From the NCBI GenBank assembly GCA_027576995.1, contig JANBQC010000495.1, positions 8,218 through 21,370 of the forward strand: 13,153 nt of DNA, read 5' to 3'. Source of the DNA: Dimargaris cristalligena. Taxonomy: Eukaryota > Kickxellomycota > Dimargaritomycetes > Dimargaritales > Dimargaritaceae. The translations under genes and the position numbers were made by a program. The notes beneath the pieces were generated by a model. It did not search any database and was not told the DNA's origin. It was given only the letters and a program-made list of their open reading frames with translations. Below are positions 1 through 9,752 of this stretch, piece by piece (the first letter of the stretch is position 1; every line of letters begins with the position of its first letter).

Positions 1-118
1 GTGTGTTTTTGTTGGGTGTGGGTTTCGGGTGTAGTTGGGGTTGGGTTTTTTGGGTTTTTTTTGTGGTGTTTTTCGGTGCTTTGGTGGGTGTGTGTGAGTG
101 GGTGTGGGGGGGGGCAGT
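1..118 (+). repeat. G/T-rich low-complexity tract with G-quadruplex motif
   Basis: The first 118 bases consist almost only of G and T on the plus strand. Six G-runs of three or more (14-16, 20-22, 27-29, 37-40, 43-45, 52-54) are separated by loops of 2 to 7 nt, which satisfies the G3-loop1-7 quadruplex rule several times over. A G9 run lies at 106-114. It is not a regular telomeric repeat, since the unit changes throughout. The 72-codon open frame across it is simply the translation of low-complexity DNA. Confidence 0.75.
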
Positions 119-1190
119 GAGAAACGGGGAGGGGAAGAGAGTCTTAGTAGTAGTGGCGTGTGGCGGTGGAACTATACTATCAAAGCGAAACTGGGGTGGG
201 GCAGATGAGTCTAACGGTTGATTGTGAGAGCTGGATGTCGGTGGGCAGAGGTGATAATGATTATAACCAACAGCGAGAGTTGGGCGCGGGAAAAATACAT
301 TGGAATCGCAGCAGTACAGTATAGAGTTCGGTTAGTCGCTAAGTAAACGGGTGGATGCAATGGTAATATCATAATGGCGATGATAACTGGGCCTCGTCTG
401 TTTGGTAATGGTGGCTGATGAGAGAACAATCCCTTATCCCTCTCATTCGGTCCACTCGTAAGTTTTTTAAATCGAACATAAAGGTTCGGGGGAAACGCCT
501 ACTATACAAGGGGTTGTTGATGCGGCAGTGGTAAGCCGCGTAAAAATTGATACGAAACGGTCAAGCGAGCCAGTGGAAATTCACGCTGATGCAATTGGTA
601 GTCCCCAGATTAGCTTTGCTCGAAATCATCCGACCACTCTCCCTTTCACCTTCGCCTTTAACCCCCTTTTACAAACACGTCGCCGCCTTACCCATGGATA
701 CGAATGAGATTGAAGACCGGCTTCGGAATGAGTAAAATAGATAGCAATCCAGCAATTGTAATAGTAATTGGGCAATTTGGAGGTGAATTGTAGTATAACT
801 GGCTATATACTATACTGTACCTCTTCTCTATTATAGAGAGAGAGGCTTGGGATGAACTTGCAAGACACCGAAAAATAGGCAAATTAAAATCCCATCTAAC
901 TACGTTGGTTGGACTGATGGCTTCGATAATAATAAAAAAAGCGCAGCGAATTAGCTGCCAGAGAACGGGAAGTGGAGCAGATAAAGCAGCCGCACCTGGT
1001 AAAACGGGAACGCCCAGTCTAAAACCATGTGCCAAGGTCGAGTATAGAAGGAAGGGGGAGCATCCAATGGGCTGCCGGTTCATAAAGTGGGCTACCACTT
1101 AAATGAGCATCACAGGCGTAACAGACTATTACATTAAGCCAGTAGTAAAAGGGGACTACTACTCCTCTACTGTTATTAGCGCGTGTGTGA
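119..1190. other. No gene seen; small hairpin at 820-845
   Basis: Open frames on both strands overlap (688-1098 minus against 905-1102 plus), carry no recognisable domain and are within chance length. The only local structure is a short imperfect hairpin at 820-845, with TCTCTA (825-830) facing TAGAGA (834-839) across a three-base loop and further purine/pyrimidine pairing outside. Confidence 0.6.
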
Positions 1191-1200
1191 GGGGGGGGGG
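1191..1200 (+). repeat. G10 homopolymer
   Basis: Ten consecutive G residues follow GCGTGTGTGA and precede TATAGGG. This is a likely slippage and sequencing-error site, so the exact length should be treated with care. Confidence 0.9.
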
Positions 1201-1794
1201 TATAGGGTAAGGTGGAAGGGAAGATACGCAGTAAAGACGGCGTGTCCCGATGGGATCGGCTATTTTTCCGAACAATGCAGCGTAAATTAAGTGGCCGGGT
1301 GTCACGGCCTAAGCAGAGGGGGGAGTGGAAGTAGTACCAGCATCGCCGTGCACAGACAGGCACTGGTGGAGCCTACTTAAACACGAGTATTGGGTATTAT
1401 ACGGAGTGGGCCTGTCGCCTGAACCATGTCCAAACAGAGCAATACCCAATTAACCAATGGGCCGCGGATAACGCCCAATCTATCCAAAGAAACAGAGGGC
1501 GTGGGTGGAGCAGCTAAATCTAAAAACTAAAAGACTGCACCAATGAATAACTACGGTCCAATAAACTAACCGCCGTCGTAGCCAGAGCCAATGGGCTATT
1601 AGCAGCTCACCGGGGACAATATCTTAATCTATTTACGCACCGGATTCGAGAGTCCTCCTTACCTATAGTGTGTGTAATACAATGTCGAAGCGGGGAGATG
1701 TAACATGCGGATGTGTATTAGAGAACATTGGCCGAAAACCCAGATCTCGATTTCCCAAATAACCACGATCAATAATATAAACCAGAAACTGAAG
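1201..1794. other. No gene seen
   Basis: Unstructured intergenic DNA. The minus-strand frames (1019-1363, 1663-1860) show no domain, no codon periodicity that I can see, and no plausible splice partners. Confidence 0.55.
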
Positions 1795-1818
1795 ATATAT
1801 ATATATATATATATATAT
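1795..1818. repeat. (AT)12 microsatellite
   Basis: Twelve uninterrupted AT units. The IYIYIY string in the minus-strand frame at 1663-1860 is its translation and is not evidence of a gene. Confidence 0.95.
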
Positions 1819-1988
1819 GAATAATACAATACTAAGAGACAAAATGAGTAAGAGAATCATGCCATGGAGGTACCAAAGGGCGGGCGTGGCACCTGAAGTT
1901 CGCTTTTATAATCGAAGCACAGTGGAGGGGACGGGGCTGGGGGCTGGTCAATCACCCAGTTTGCCTTCACTTTGGCGGTAGGCAATAT

Positions 1989-2062
1989 GGGCGGGGAGAG
2001 GAGATGTCCGTGAATGGGCGGGGAGGATGTGGGCGATGTGGGCCAGCGGGGCGGGGAGGATG
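1989..2062 (+). repeat. G-rich degenerate repeat, three GGGCGGGGAG copies
   Basis: GGGCGGGGAG starts at 1989, 2016 and 2049; the last two copies extend to GGGCGGGGAGGATG. The spacing is 27 and 33 nt, so this is a degenerate tandem arrangement. The run from 2016 to 2042 also fits a four-run G-quadruplex (loops of 1, 7 and 6 nt). On the minus strand the repeat makes the Pro/Ser-rich middle of a 134-codon frame (2261-1857), which has no recognisable domain and is not called a gene. Confidence 0.7.
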
Positions 2063-3550
2063 AATGGGGACGAGGCGGGCACAAAAAGGAAGGTCGGGGT
2101 TGTGCCACCCTGCGGCCTATACAAACTGCAGGTTGATATGATTCAATGAAAATCTTATAGGTAAGGTAGAGAGTAAATAGGGTGTATAGGCGGGGGGAGA
2201 GATGGCAGTAGTAGACTGAGAAAGGTAGAGAGGAAGGGGACGTGGGGCGGATCATCCACAAAGGTTGCGCGTACTGGGGTGCGTGTAAGTTATATTCCTC
2301 AGCCTGTAGGAATAAATTAAAATACCTAATACACTACTACTGCCACAAAGCCAGATCCTCCTCTCTCTGGTTCTCTCGACACGGACATTCAGGATCCACC
2401 CCTTCCTACATGGTTATTTAGTGGGTAAGTTACGGCTTAATCATTCAGCATCCCGCTGGGTGATGAAGCCCCGTGCAGAGGAGTAGTCACCAAGGGGTGC
2501 TCCAGCGTAGGTCAAGAAGGCTTACTTTTCTCTCTGCTTCGGGAGGAGAATACCTAGGGTTTGAAAATGAGTAAGGCGATATTGAATACCACCCAGGCCT
2601 TAAATCAATATAAACGTAAGGTGGGGATGGCAACCCTCCGCCAGCGGATTCACTCGACCGTATGGCCCAATATCAATCGGATCCCCGATATGGCATCGGT
2701 GAAGACTATGCCGACCTTCCGCCGTGTGGGCCTAGTCCTCTCGTCACAGTGTAATGTACCCATCTATATGGTGCATGTATATCATCGGGATGGTTGGAGA
2801 AGGCGGAGGGAGGATTCCCACCCGGGTGCAGCCAAACATCATCATTGTACTTGCTGGCTCTGGATGAAGGAAGCAGTGCAATTCAGCGCCCAAATAATCC
2901 CTTCCCTGGGCCGTTCCTATCCGTAGCCGAAGCTATAGGTTGCATTCCTCCCCACACAACGTGGAGTAATAACTAAACTTAGGGGGTTGTCCAGGGGTGG
3001 GAAGGAGCACGAAGCCGTTTCGCGGTTCAGGCCCCTGTGTCTTACTCATAGTCCCTCGTATTCTCCTAGTGTAAACCCAATGAGATCAAACAATGGTCAC
3101 TCACTGCAGGCCTCATAGCACTGTGTCTATTTCGCTCGGGCCAGTTGAAAAATGAACCACACCATCCGTATATTCCCTCTCATATACGCGGGGGTGTATG
3201 GCGAGGTCTATATTCCCCCCGCCTACCCACCCACCCGTATTCCTGCAGCCCACCACATCAGGGCCCCGTGTTACCTGCATCCCTTGATACTGAGATGGCT
3301 GTGGAAATAGGGCAGGCCCACAGCACCCTCGTACGTCACAGGCGATGTTTAGAGCTTATTATCAGTGCCAGTAGACTAATTACACTGGCGGTACGCACCT
3401 ATCTTCCGATGTCTGGCCATCATGGTTAACCTTAAGTGCAGTCACCCAACTCTCACTGCCACTCACTCACTCCCTCTAGGGCTTTCCAGACGGGGCTGAC
3501 CGTCAAAGACTGGCTGATCCCCAGTATTCCTCACATCTTTGAGATGGCCC
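2063..3550. other. No supported gene; one weak open frame at 2567-2926
   Basis: The longest ATG-started frame is 2567-2926 on the plus strand (119 codons, A at -3 of the ATG). Its product is basic, with no signal peptide, membrane segment or domain that I recognise, and it has no neighbours or splice partners to support it. The shorter frame at 3145-3429 (94 codons) is Pro/His-rich and looks like chance. The rest is unstructured. Confidence 0.5.
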
Positions 3551-3553
3551 CAT

Positions 3554-3569
3554 CCTTCTAGCCTTCTAG
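3554..3569 (+). repeat. Tandem pair of CCTTCTAG
   Basis: Two exact, adjacent copies of the octamer CCTTCTAG (3554-3561 and 3562-3569). The nearby stretch 3574-3650 holds two more loosely related segments around GTCTAGAG. It may be a remnant of a short local duplication. Confidence 0.7.
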
Positions 3570-5731
3570 GATGAGTCCAACGGTCTAGAGGCGCGGAGGG
3601 GTCGGACAACGGCCGGCTTCTTAATCCAGCCGTCTAGAGAAGCTCAAGCTCACTGCGCCTATTAGCAAGTGAAGCAGCCTTAACCTAAACCCTAATGGCC
3701 ATGCTTCCGTACGGTCATGCTGTTCTCTATTATTCTATATTTTTAATAAAATAAAAGTAGCCTATGCTCTGGCGAACATGCCAAGCCACCCCTCTACCCT
3801 CTGGGCCCAGTCGGCCCCATAACCACTGCCCCAAATAAACCAAACTCCCAGCCTGGGTTCTACACCCCCACTGCGTTTTTGTATGAGTGGCACAATTCAC
3901 AGAGGAAATAAACATTGGATGCAAAGGTAAACGGGTATTATCAAATGGCAAGCTGCATGTGGGCGACCCGGAAAGCACAGCTGGGAGAAATCCGAGGTTG
4001 TGGCTAAAGCTAAAGCCCATTTGTGTGATCACCGCCTGTTCCTAAAGCGGGGAGGAAGACGACCTTTCCACAAACAATTACCATCATCCCCATTCATACG
4101 GTTTGCTGTGTTTTTTTACAACCCCATCCCCCATTAGTAGACCGGCGGCTCACATTGTTTTATTACCTTCACTTTCTCTCACTCTCTTCTGTCCGAACTT
4201 CCCCGCATTATACCTATTCGGGGCCCACTGTCGCCGCTATTATTCGCGAAGAATTTGCTTAGTGCCCTCCTCACGCATATTAATGTAGGTAACCGATTGT
4301 TGCGGCCCATGCTGAAGGCGCCCGCCTTGCCGCTAGAGAATCCTAGCGTTGTTTATTTTCCTGTTCCAATCGAACATTGTACTCTATATATTTACCTGTG
4401 GACATGTCCATTGCGCCACGCTTATTCTCCGTCCATTTCCATCTGAGCCACAGTGCAGGTTTGTTGTACATCATTAGGCATTCCTTCTCCCCCACCAACT
4501 CCTCCGAGTGTCCGTGTATTTTTACCAACAGTCGCAATCGCGATGCATTTGGAACCCGAATTCTTCCAATATGATGAAACTTTCACAAGTCAATGGTAGC
4601 TGGGGTTTACCTTTATGTTCTTTGCACCTGGCCTTCTCGGTCCACCCGTTACTAACAGACCATTCATATCCGAAACTAAACTACTATCATGTCGGACTGC
4701 AGCATGGCGCCTGGCCTTTACTTGGACTGGATAATGGTCGGTTGAGGCCATCGAGGCGTTGTTTACATCACATTTTACTACTTTACAGCCACTGCCCCAT
4801 TCAGAAAACTAGCCCCCCTCAACTCCTGCCCCGTCTTCTCCTTATGGACTATTATACTGAGGCATTCTATGATGCTAAAGGCTTTTCTTTTTTGCTTTAT
4901 AGTTCTGGGCCGCTCTTTGATTTTTACCATGGTTGAAATACTTTGGGTCATCAGGCCAACCCTAGTTGGGGAAATGCCTATATATGAATTGTGCCTACTA
5001 AAAGAGGTAATGAAAGCCCAGTGACTCCCCCTCGTCCATATGGTTGTAGGCTGTTCCAGGCCGGTAATGTGGCCCACTCTGGCGTTTCTTAAACCCGCTG
5101 TGATTATGAACCTACACCGACGGACAAAGGAATTCCGTCAACCTGCCAATACCATTCAGAAACCCGACTCTCCAAGGATTACAAATACATTATACTCAGT
5201 TTCAGTGGTTTTCCACATATCAACTCCCGGGGTTTACTTTTTTTAAAAAAAATAGTAATAAAAACAACAGCAATAATAGTATATATATTTACCTATAATT
5301 AAAACCATCGGCTAATGTGTCCCAATATCCTGACACAGGGAAAAATAGAGTAGGCGGGTGTTAGTTGGCGCGTTTAATAGGCCTTTTTTAGGGGCAGCGC
5401 TGGCCGTTGAGCGTAGAGGCACTCAGGATCTATCAGACCTCGAGACCAGGGAGGGGGCTTGGAAGAATCGGCAGCTGTTGAATGTTGGCATACTGGTAGG
5501 AGACCACTTACGTGTTTTGTCTCTACAGTGACTAGCTTGCGATTGTTACTTTTTTTTTATACATTTGCTGTTGGCAAAATATAGCCCGTCATGGTGGGGT
5601 GACCACAACATAATACACCATTGTTAATAGCCAAACCCCGCCCGCCTCCCTTCCCTTCCTCTCTGTTGCAGCCCCACCGGAACCAAATTTATGAGACCAA
5701 ACCTAGTCAGGCCCCATGGAAAACCCCGAAA

Positions 5732-5741
<10 letters not shown>
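3570..5741. other. No gene seen in this 2.2-kb stretch
   Basis: Frames at 3730-4032 (minus), 4508-4936 (plus, 142 codons) and 4778-5077 (minus) overlap one another or lack any domain. A short telomere-like string, CCTAAACCCTAA, is at 3684-3695. An A-rich, low-complexity stretch runs from about 5229 to 5290. At 5641-5672 a pyrimidine run ending in GTTGCAG resembles a 3' splice site, but no exon can be assigned to it. Confidence 0.5.

Positions 5742-5768
<27 letters not shown>
5742..5768. repeat. (AT)13 microsatellite
   Basis: Thirteen AT units plus a terminal A, preceded by a CAA-rich stretch (AAACAACAACAA). It makes IYIYIY strings in all overlapping plus-strand frames, so the frames at 5621-5872 and 5716-6021 get part of their length from the repeat. 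Confidence 0.95.
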
Positions 5769-6358
5769 CTATTTCTTGGTTGTCACAGGCGTCGAAAAAA
5801 TTCCAGTCGGGAACGAGGCGATCGATTCAGCCGGCGAACAACCCCCTCTGGGGGACGAGGGATGTGATGTGAAACAAATTTTCCAGCTGTTCTTTACACT
5901 TTCTCACACACCTTCCCGCCTTCTTTTTCACCCTGATCCTTCATCATTCAACTCATATTGCCAAATAGTAATAATCAAGAATCCCCCACCTGTCCTCATT
6001 CACTGTTCAACAGTATCCTGAATCCTTTAAAGTCATGGGATTCAACATAAAGCACTTACCCTTTGGAAGTCCAGTGTGCAGAGTGTATCATAACTTCCCG
6101 GTTCAATAATCTCACACGATCCGCCATTCCCTGGCCGTTTTGAACGAGTATTTTCTGGGGCCGGTTGATGAACCACATCGGCACTGGGTCAGATGAGGTG
6201 AGGTTGTTTACAAATATCAATTGACTTTTATGTATGAAATGGTTCATCAGCGAATATGGTTAGAATAAAATATTTTTTGGAGGGGGCGGCTTCTAGAGGA
6301 GTTGGACGGTCTAATGGGCTGATTTCAACCTGATGGAATCGATGGGCCAAAGCATCCG
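5769..6358. other. No supported gene; possible but unproven exon-like patch at 5788-5880
   Basis: TTCTTGGTTGTCACAG (5772-5787) resembles a splice acceptor and is followed by a frame with acidic and glycine residues, which reads more like protein than its surroundings. No upstream donor, start or homologous domain can be found, so no gene is called. A 10-bp inverted pair, TGATGAACCA at 6166-6175 and TGGTTCATCA at 6240-6249, is within chance expectation. Confidence 0.45.
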
Positions 6359-6442
6359 AATGGGTGGTCAGGCTTTACTGACTGTACCTCCCCATGTAAT
6401 CCCGAAAATGGGGTGATACAACTTAAAACTGACCACCCCATT
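6359..6442. repeat. 84-nt imperfect inverted repeat (foldback)
   Basis: The outer stem pairs 6359-6371 (AATGGGTGGTCAG) with 6429-6442 (CTGACCACCCCATT), 13 base pairs with one bulged C at 6439. Nested inside, TGTA (6383-6386) pairs with TACA (6417-6420) and CCCCAT (6390-6395) with ATGGGG (6408-6413) around a 12-nt loop. The nested stems make this more than a single chance match. It could be a tiny MITE remnant, a structured RNA or a cruciform site; no target-site duplication is evident. Confidence 0.6.
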
Positions 6443-6817
6443 ATTTCTTGAATGCTCAGTAGTAGTATAAATCCATCACCCTATTTCACATCCATGTATA
6501 CTTCATACAACAAGGGAGTGTCCTCATATGAAAATACCCGTGTAGGGGATTATTGCAGAGCAGAGGAGACAGTGTTAGGGTGGGTACTTGGTTAGTCAAG
6601 GGTATACTTATACTGGAGGGTCAGGAACACTACGAATTGACGTGGCCATACTTAGAAATAGAAGCGGTCAGCACTTACAATTACTGTCGGATGCATCTCC
6701 TTCCCCTGCATCATAAGCCACTGGCCTATCCGGAGGGAGAGAATGTAATAAATAATCAATGGGTTCAGCAAGGGGATCTAGATGCTTGTATGTATACATC
6801 CCATCCTCCAATGTGAA
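6443..6817. other. No supported gene
   Basis: An 87-codon frame (6553-6816, plus) overlaps a minus-strand frame (6668-6880). Neither product shows a known motif. The plus frame appears to open at TTG, since the bases at 6553 read TTGCAGAGC, which weakens it further. Confidence 0.5.
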
Positions 6818-6985
6818 TGGTCCTCCCTTTCCTCTTCCACTCTTCATCCTTCCCTTCACGTTTGGGTTTGCCTCTAGCACTCCAATATTACCCTTCTCTT
6901 CCGTGTTTTCCCCATGCCAATCACTTCTACCAACAATGTGTACAGCCCAACCCCCCTCCTCTCCTCCCCATCGATACTGCCGTCG
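6818..6985 (+). other. Pyrimidine-rich strand tract
   Basis: About 170 nt in which the plus strand is strongly C/T-rich, with runs such as CCTCCCTTTCCTCTTCC near 6824 and CCCCCCTCCTCTCCTCCCC near 6951. The Ser/Pro/Phe-rich frame at 6759-7172 is the translation of this composition. Such tracts occur in fungal promoters, introns and old repeats; there is no downstream gene to link it to. Confidence 0.6.
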
Positions 6986-9018
6986 CCCACTGAGCCCCGC
7001 AGTTCATGCCACAGTTTACCCCATTGCTCCACACTTTATATATATGTATAGTCCATTCGTTGAAATATGCAGAAACTTACATATGAATTCACCGGTTAGG
7101 GAAGGGGGATGTAACCCAGACGTTTGGCTCATACCATATTTGAGTAGATCAAGTGGAAGGGAATACCAGTAGAGGTGGGTTAAATGAATTACTAGATGAA
7201 AAATCCGCCAACCTAAGATCCGGGTTTTCCGAAAAACTACCCTCTGGTCAGAGCGGAACGGAAGAGGGTTGGAAGCAAGAATATTAATCGGCAGTTGAGC
7301 TGACGTAGACCCCTTTCATCCGGCGTATTGAAGGTACGCCCAATTCCCATCTATTTTGGTAGACCGGAATCCACCGCCTTTTACAGTAATAGTAAGTTTT
7401 ACTGAAAATAGACTGTTGTCCTCACCGATATTCATGTTTCAATCCAAGAGTTCCCAGAACATTCAGGCTACTTTGGCCTAATTCTGACCAATTCACTCTT
7501 GTCTGCAACGCTTCCCGGTCATGATCACACCACCCCCGGCTCCCTTCTAATCAAGGGACCAACCAGATTCCGCAGGCCAAATCGGCCCTGTAGTTTATCG
7601 CCTCCCTGCTATCAAACCCCCACCTTCTCTCCTTGACCTCACAAACCCGCTTTAGCAGTGATTAGATTGGCAAAGTGATTGGTTGGCTTCCGAACGAGGT
7701 ATGTATTGCCCCAGTACGTCTAAAAGGCTACTCCTTTAGCGTGGGCCGCCAAGTCAAGCCCTTGTTCGGGTATTCAAGCAGCATATTCGTATAATATTAG
7801 TTTGGCTTGTAAGATAGTGCGTGGGTTCAATGTTGGGACGCTGATGTTTCACTTACAAAGTAAACCGGTTTATAGGGGGTATCTTGTGGATTCAGTATTT
7901 CTATACGCTAGGAAGGAGAAGGTATCTAATATTCGTCGATGTCCCATTTTTTTTTGCGCGATGAATTGCAGTCTTTTGAGTCACTACGCCTGGAAAATCA
8001 CAGCTAGGCCGGCTGCAATGTGGATTAACCCTGGTAAGGTAAGGTCCGCTACTCAATAACAAGAAGTTCACCAGAGCATCTACCCATTTTACCAGGTTGA
8101 GAATCATAGACCAAATACCCAATATCCATGCGCCAGTTTAATTTCCGGAATTTTGATGGGAGGTTGCTATTTAGCGCATTTTTTATATAAATATGAGAGG
8201 TTCTTTTGTATCGGATTCTCCCGCTAGGTTCGCCTATACAACACGATGGTAATTCCACCCCTTTCTAAAGCTGAGGGGGGGTTACGAAACCATGCCAAAC
8301 ATCGACAACCTCGAATAGGGAGACACATTTAACTAACTGAAAAGGGGAGAGGGGCTGTACAAGGAGAGAACTAGTTGAAGTGAATTTAGAGCATTGGCCT
8401 TCCCTCTCCCTCTTCCAAAAAAAACCAACAACAATAAAAACAGGGTGAATGTAATGATGTGAAGTATGGGCTAATCACCAACCTTAAATCGGAATAATAG
8501 ACCTCCTGTCAAACCGGAGGAAGCCTGCGGCATATTCTACTGTTCCTTGACCATCGGATAGCCCCCTAGCCTTACACACATTACCCTTCGAAAACGAGCT
8601 GGTGCTTCAGTTAACAGTACTAAACACGCGTGTGTTAGCAAATACCTCCTTGTTGCACTGCGCATATGTGGCTCAGTGGATAAAACCAGTCCTCGCCAAT
8701 TCCACACCAACTACCTTACATAAAGGCCTTCCTTTCTCCATCCCTTAATACTCGACTATGATGAGGTTTGCAAGGGTACCGTGGCATAATGCACAAATTG
8801 AGCGATGAAGAATGGGCCAACGATAAAACAAATGAAATACCGATTCCCTAATACGTTTGCCACTGGCAATGCCTTAGTCTGCAGAATTTACTATGTTTAA
8901 TGAACAGTCCTATCGGCTCCAACACACACCCCTCTTTGAGCAACAGCGATTGTATTGGACAAACCCCCTCTCAGCTACTCAATGATACGTGCACCAGCCA
9001 TAAGCTCGAATCACACCG
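6986..9018. other. No gene seen in this 2-kb stretch; near-palindrome at 8620-8638
   Basis: Frames are short and overlapping (7802-8059 plus against 7901-8122 minus). At 8620-8638, CTAAACACG faces CGTGTGTTAG with one extra base, around the perfect palindrome ACACGCGTGT. Its core ACGCGT (8626-8631) is the MluI cell-cycle box of fungi, but no gene lies next to it. GTGGCTCAGTGG near 8668 resembles a tRNA D-arm but has no T-arm partner. Confidence 0.5.
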
Positions 9019-9580
9019 ATGACTGGACAGGCTAAGACGAGCCTCCTAACTTACGTCAAACGGCAAGGCTTCGATTTATTTTCGGCTCCCATACCCCAGG
9101 GGGCTTCAGTAATACTAGAATTACCCGGTAATCCGTTGTCGACCCTCACCCAGCTACGAGTGGCCACTACCCCCTACGCAGTCATAATTTTGAAATCAAA
9201 GGCGGGGGAAGGGAGAGTGACTTGGTGGGAGTGTTCTACTCCCGTGGGGTTATAACGATCCAGGTTTTATGACAGTGATTTATCCAATTTGTCTCACAGG
9301 GGTGAATTCGGTAATAGCCCTCCCCCATCCCCACCTTAAAAGGCTTATCAGCGAATCAATGAAACTGACCCTTGTACTAATTTTAAAGGTACACATGGAG
9401 AGCGGAGGGGTAATATATAGGGGGGTACATATGTTAAAAGTAGGCGGGGGAGCTACATGTCCTGAAACAGGAAGTGGAAGTGGTTGCAAGATATACTCCA
9501 GTGAATTGGTGCTGTGGCTTGATCATTTAATAGTACCGGAATTAATTCCAAAACGGTCGCAGAAACCCATCAGACAATAG
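9019..9580 (+). other. Two short consecutive open frames, not supported as genes
   Basis: ATG-started frames run 9019-9255 (78 codons) and 9269-9580 (103 codons) on the plus strand, 13 nt apart. I recognise no domain in either, and GT...AG joins between them do not yield a recognisable protein. The second overlaps a minus-strand frame of 69 codons. They are kept on record because adjacent same-strand frames are slightly unusual in this otherwise empty spacer. Confidence 0.2.
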
Positions 9581-9685
9581 GCATTGGAGGCTAGGTTGTT
9601 ATTGGTTAAATTGCATTCCTTAACTACATTAAAGTATGCGAAGGCGGTCAAGGAGGGTTATGAAAATGGATATGGAGTAATATCG

Positions 9686-9700
9686 CGATCCGATCCGATC
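9686..9700. repeat. Three tandem copies of CGATC
   Basis: CGATC at 9686-9690, 9691-9695 and 9696-9700, overlapping the 8-bp palindrome ATCGCGAT at 9682-9689. It lies 24 nt before the 24-bp palindrome, so the two may form one site. Confidence 0.85.
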
Positions 9701-9724
9701 GTTATAAACCATTGAGGATATTGT

Positions 9725-9748
9725 AGTTCAGGCTCCGGAGCCTGAACT
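9725..9748. repeat. Perfect 24-bp palindrome
   Basis: The arms AGTTCAGGCTCC (9725-9736) and GGAGCCTGAACT (9737-9748) are exact reverse complements with no spacer. After one mismatch pair (9724/9749) the flanks pair again (TTG at 9721-9723 with CAA at 9750-9752), giving a near-palindrome of about 32 nt. About 0.001 perfect 24-bp palindromes are expected by chance in 13 kb. It could be a dimeric binding site, a cruciform, or a junction of fused inverted repeats. Confidence 0.9.
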
Positions 9749-9752
9749 TCAA

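Noticed and set aside
1857..2261. 134-codon Pro/Ser-rich minus-strand frame
   Set aside because: The Pro/Ser-rich middle is the translation of the G-rich repeat at 1989-2062; there is no conserved domain and no splice support.
2567..2926. 119-codon open frame on the plus strand
   Set aside because: It has a reasonable ATG context, but no recognisable domain, no supporting neighbours, and a length within chance for 13 kb of this composition.
4508..4936. 142-codon open frame, the longest in the window
   Set aside because: The product is compositionally odd (Leu/His/Tyr/Pro-rich) with no motif, and it overlaps other frames on both strands. One frame of about this length is expected by chance.
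5673..5880. Possible exon pair around the (AT)13 repeat, with two acceptor-like sites
   Set aside because: Both pyrimidine-AG sites look good, but no donor, start codon or recognisable protein can be joined to them, and all three plus frames are open there because of the repeat.
6166..6249. 10-bp inverted repeat TGATGAACCA / TGGTTCATCA
   Set aside because: About one such pair within 100 nt is expected by chance in a window this size, and the stem does not extend.
8661..8730. tRNA-like GTGGCTCAGTGGATA
   Set aside because: The A-box match is good, but there is no B-box within 90 nt and no cloverleaf forms.
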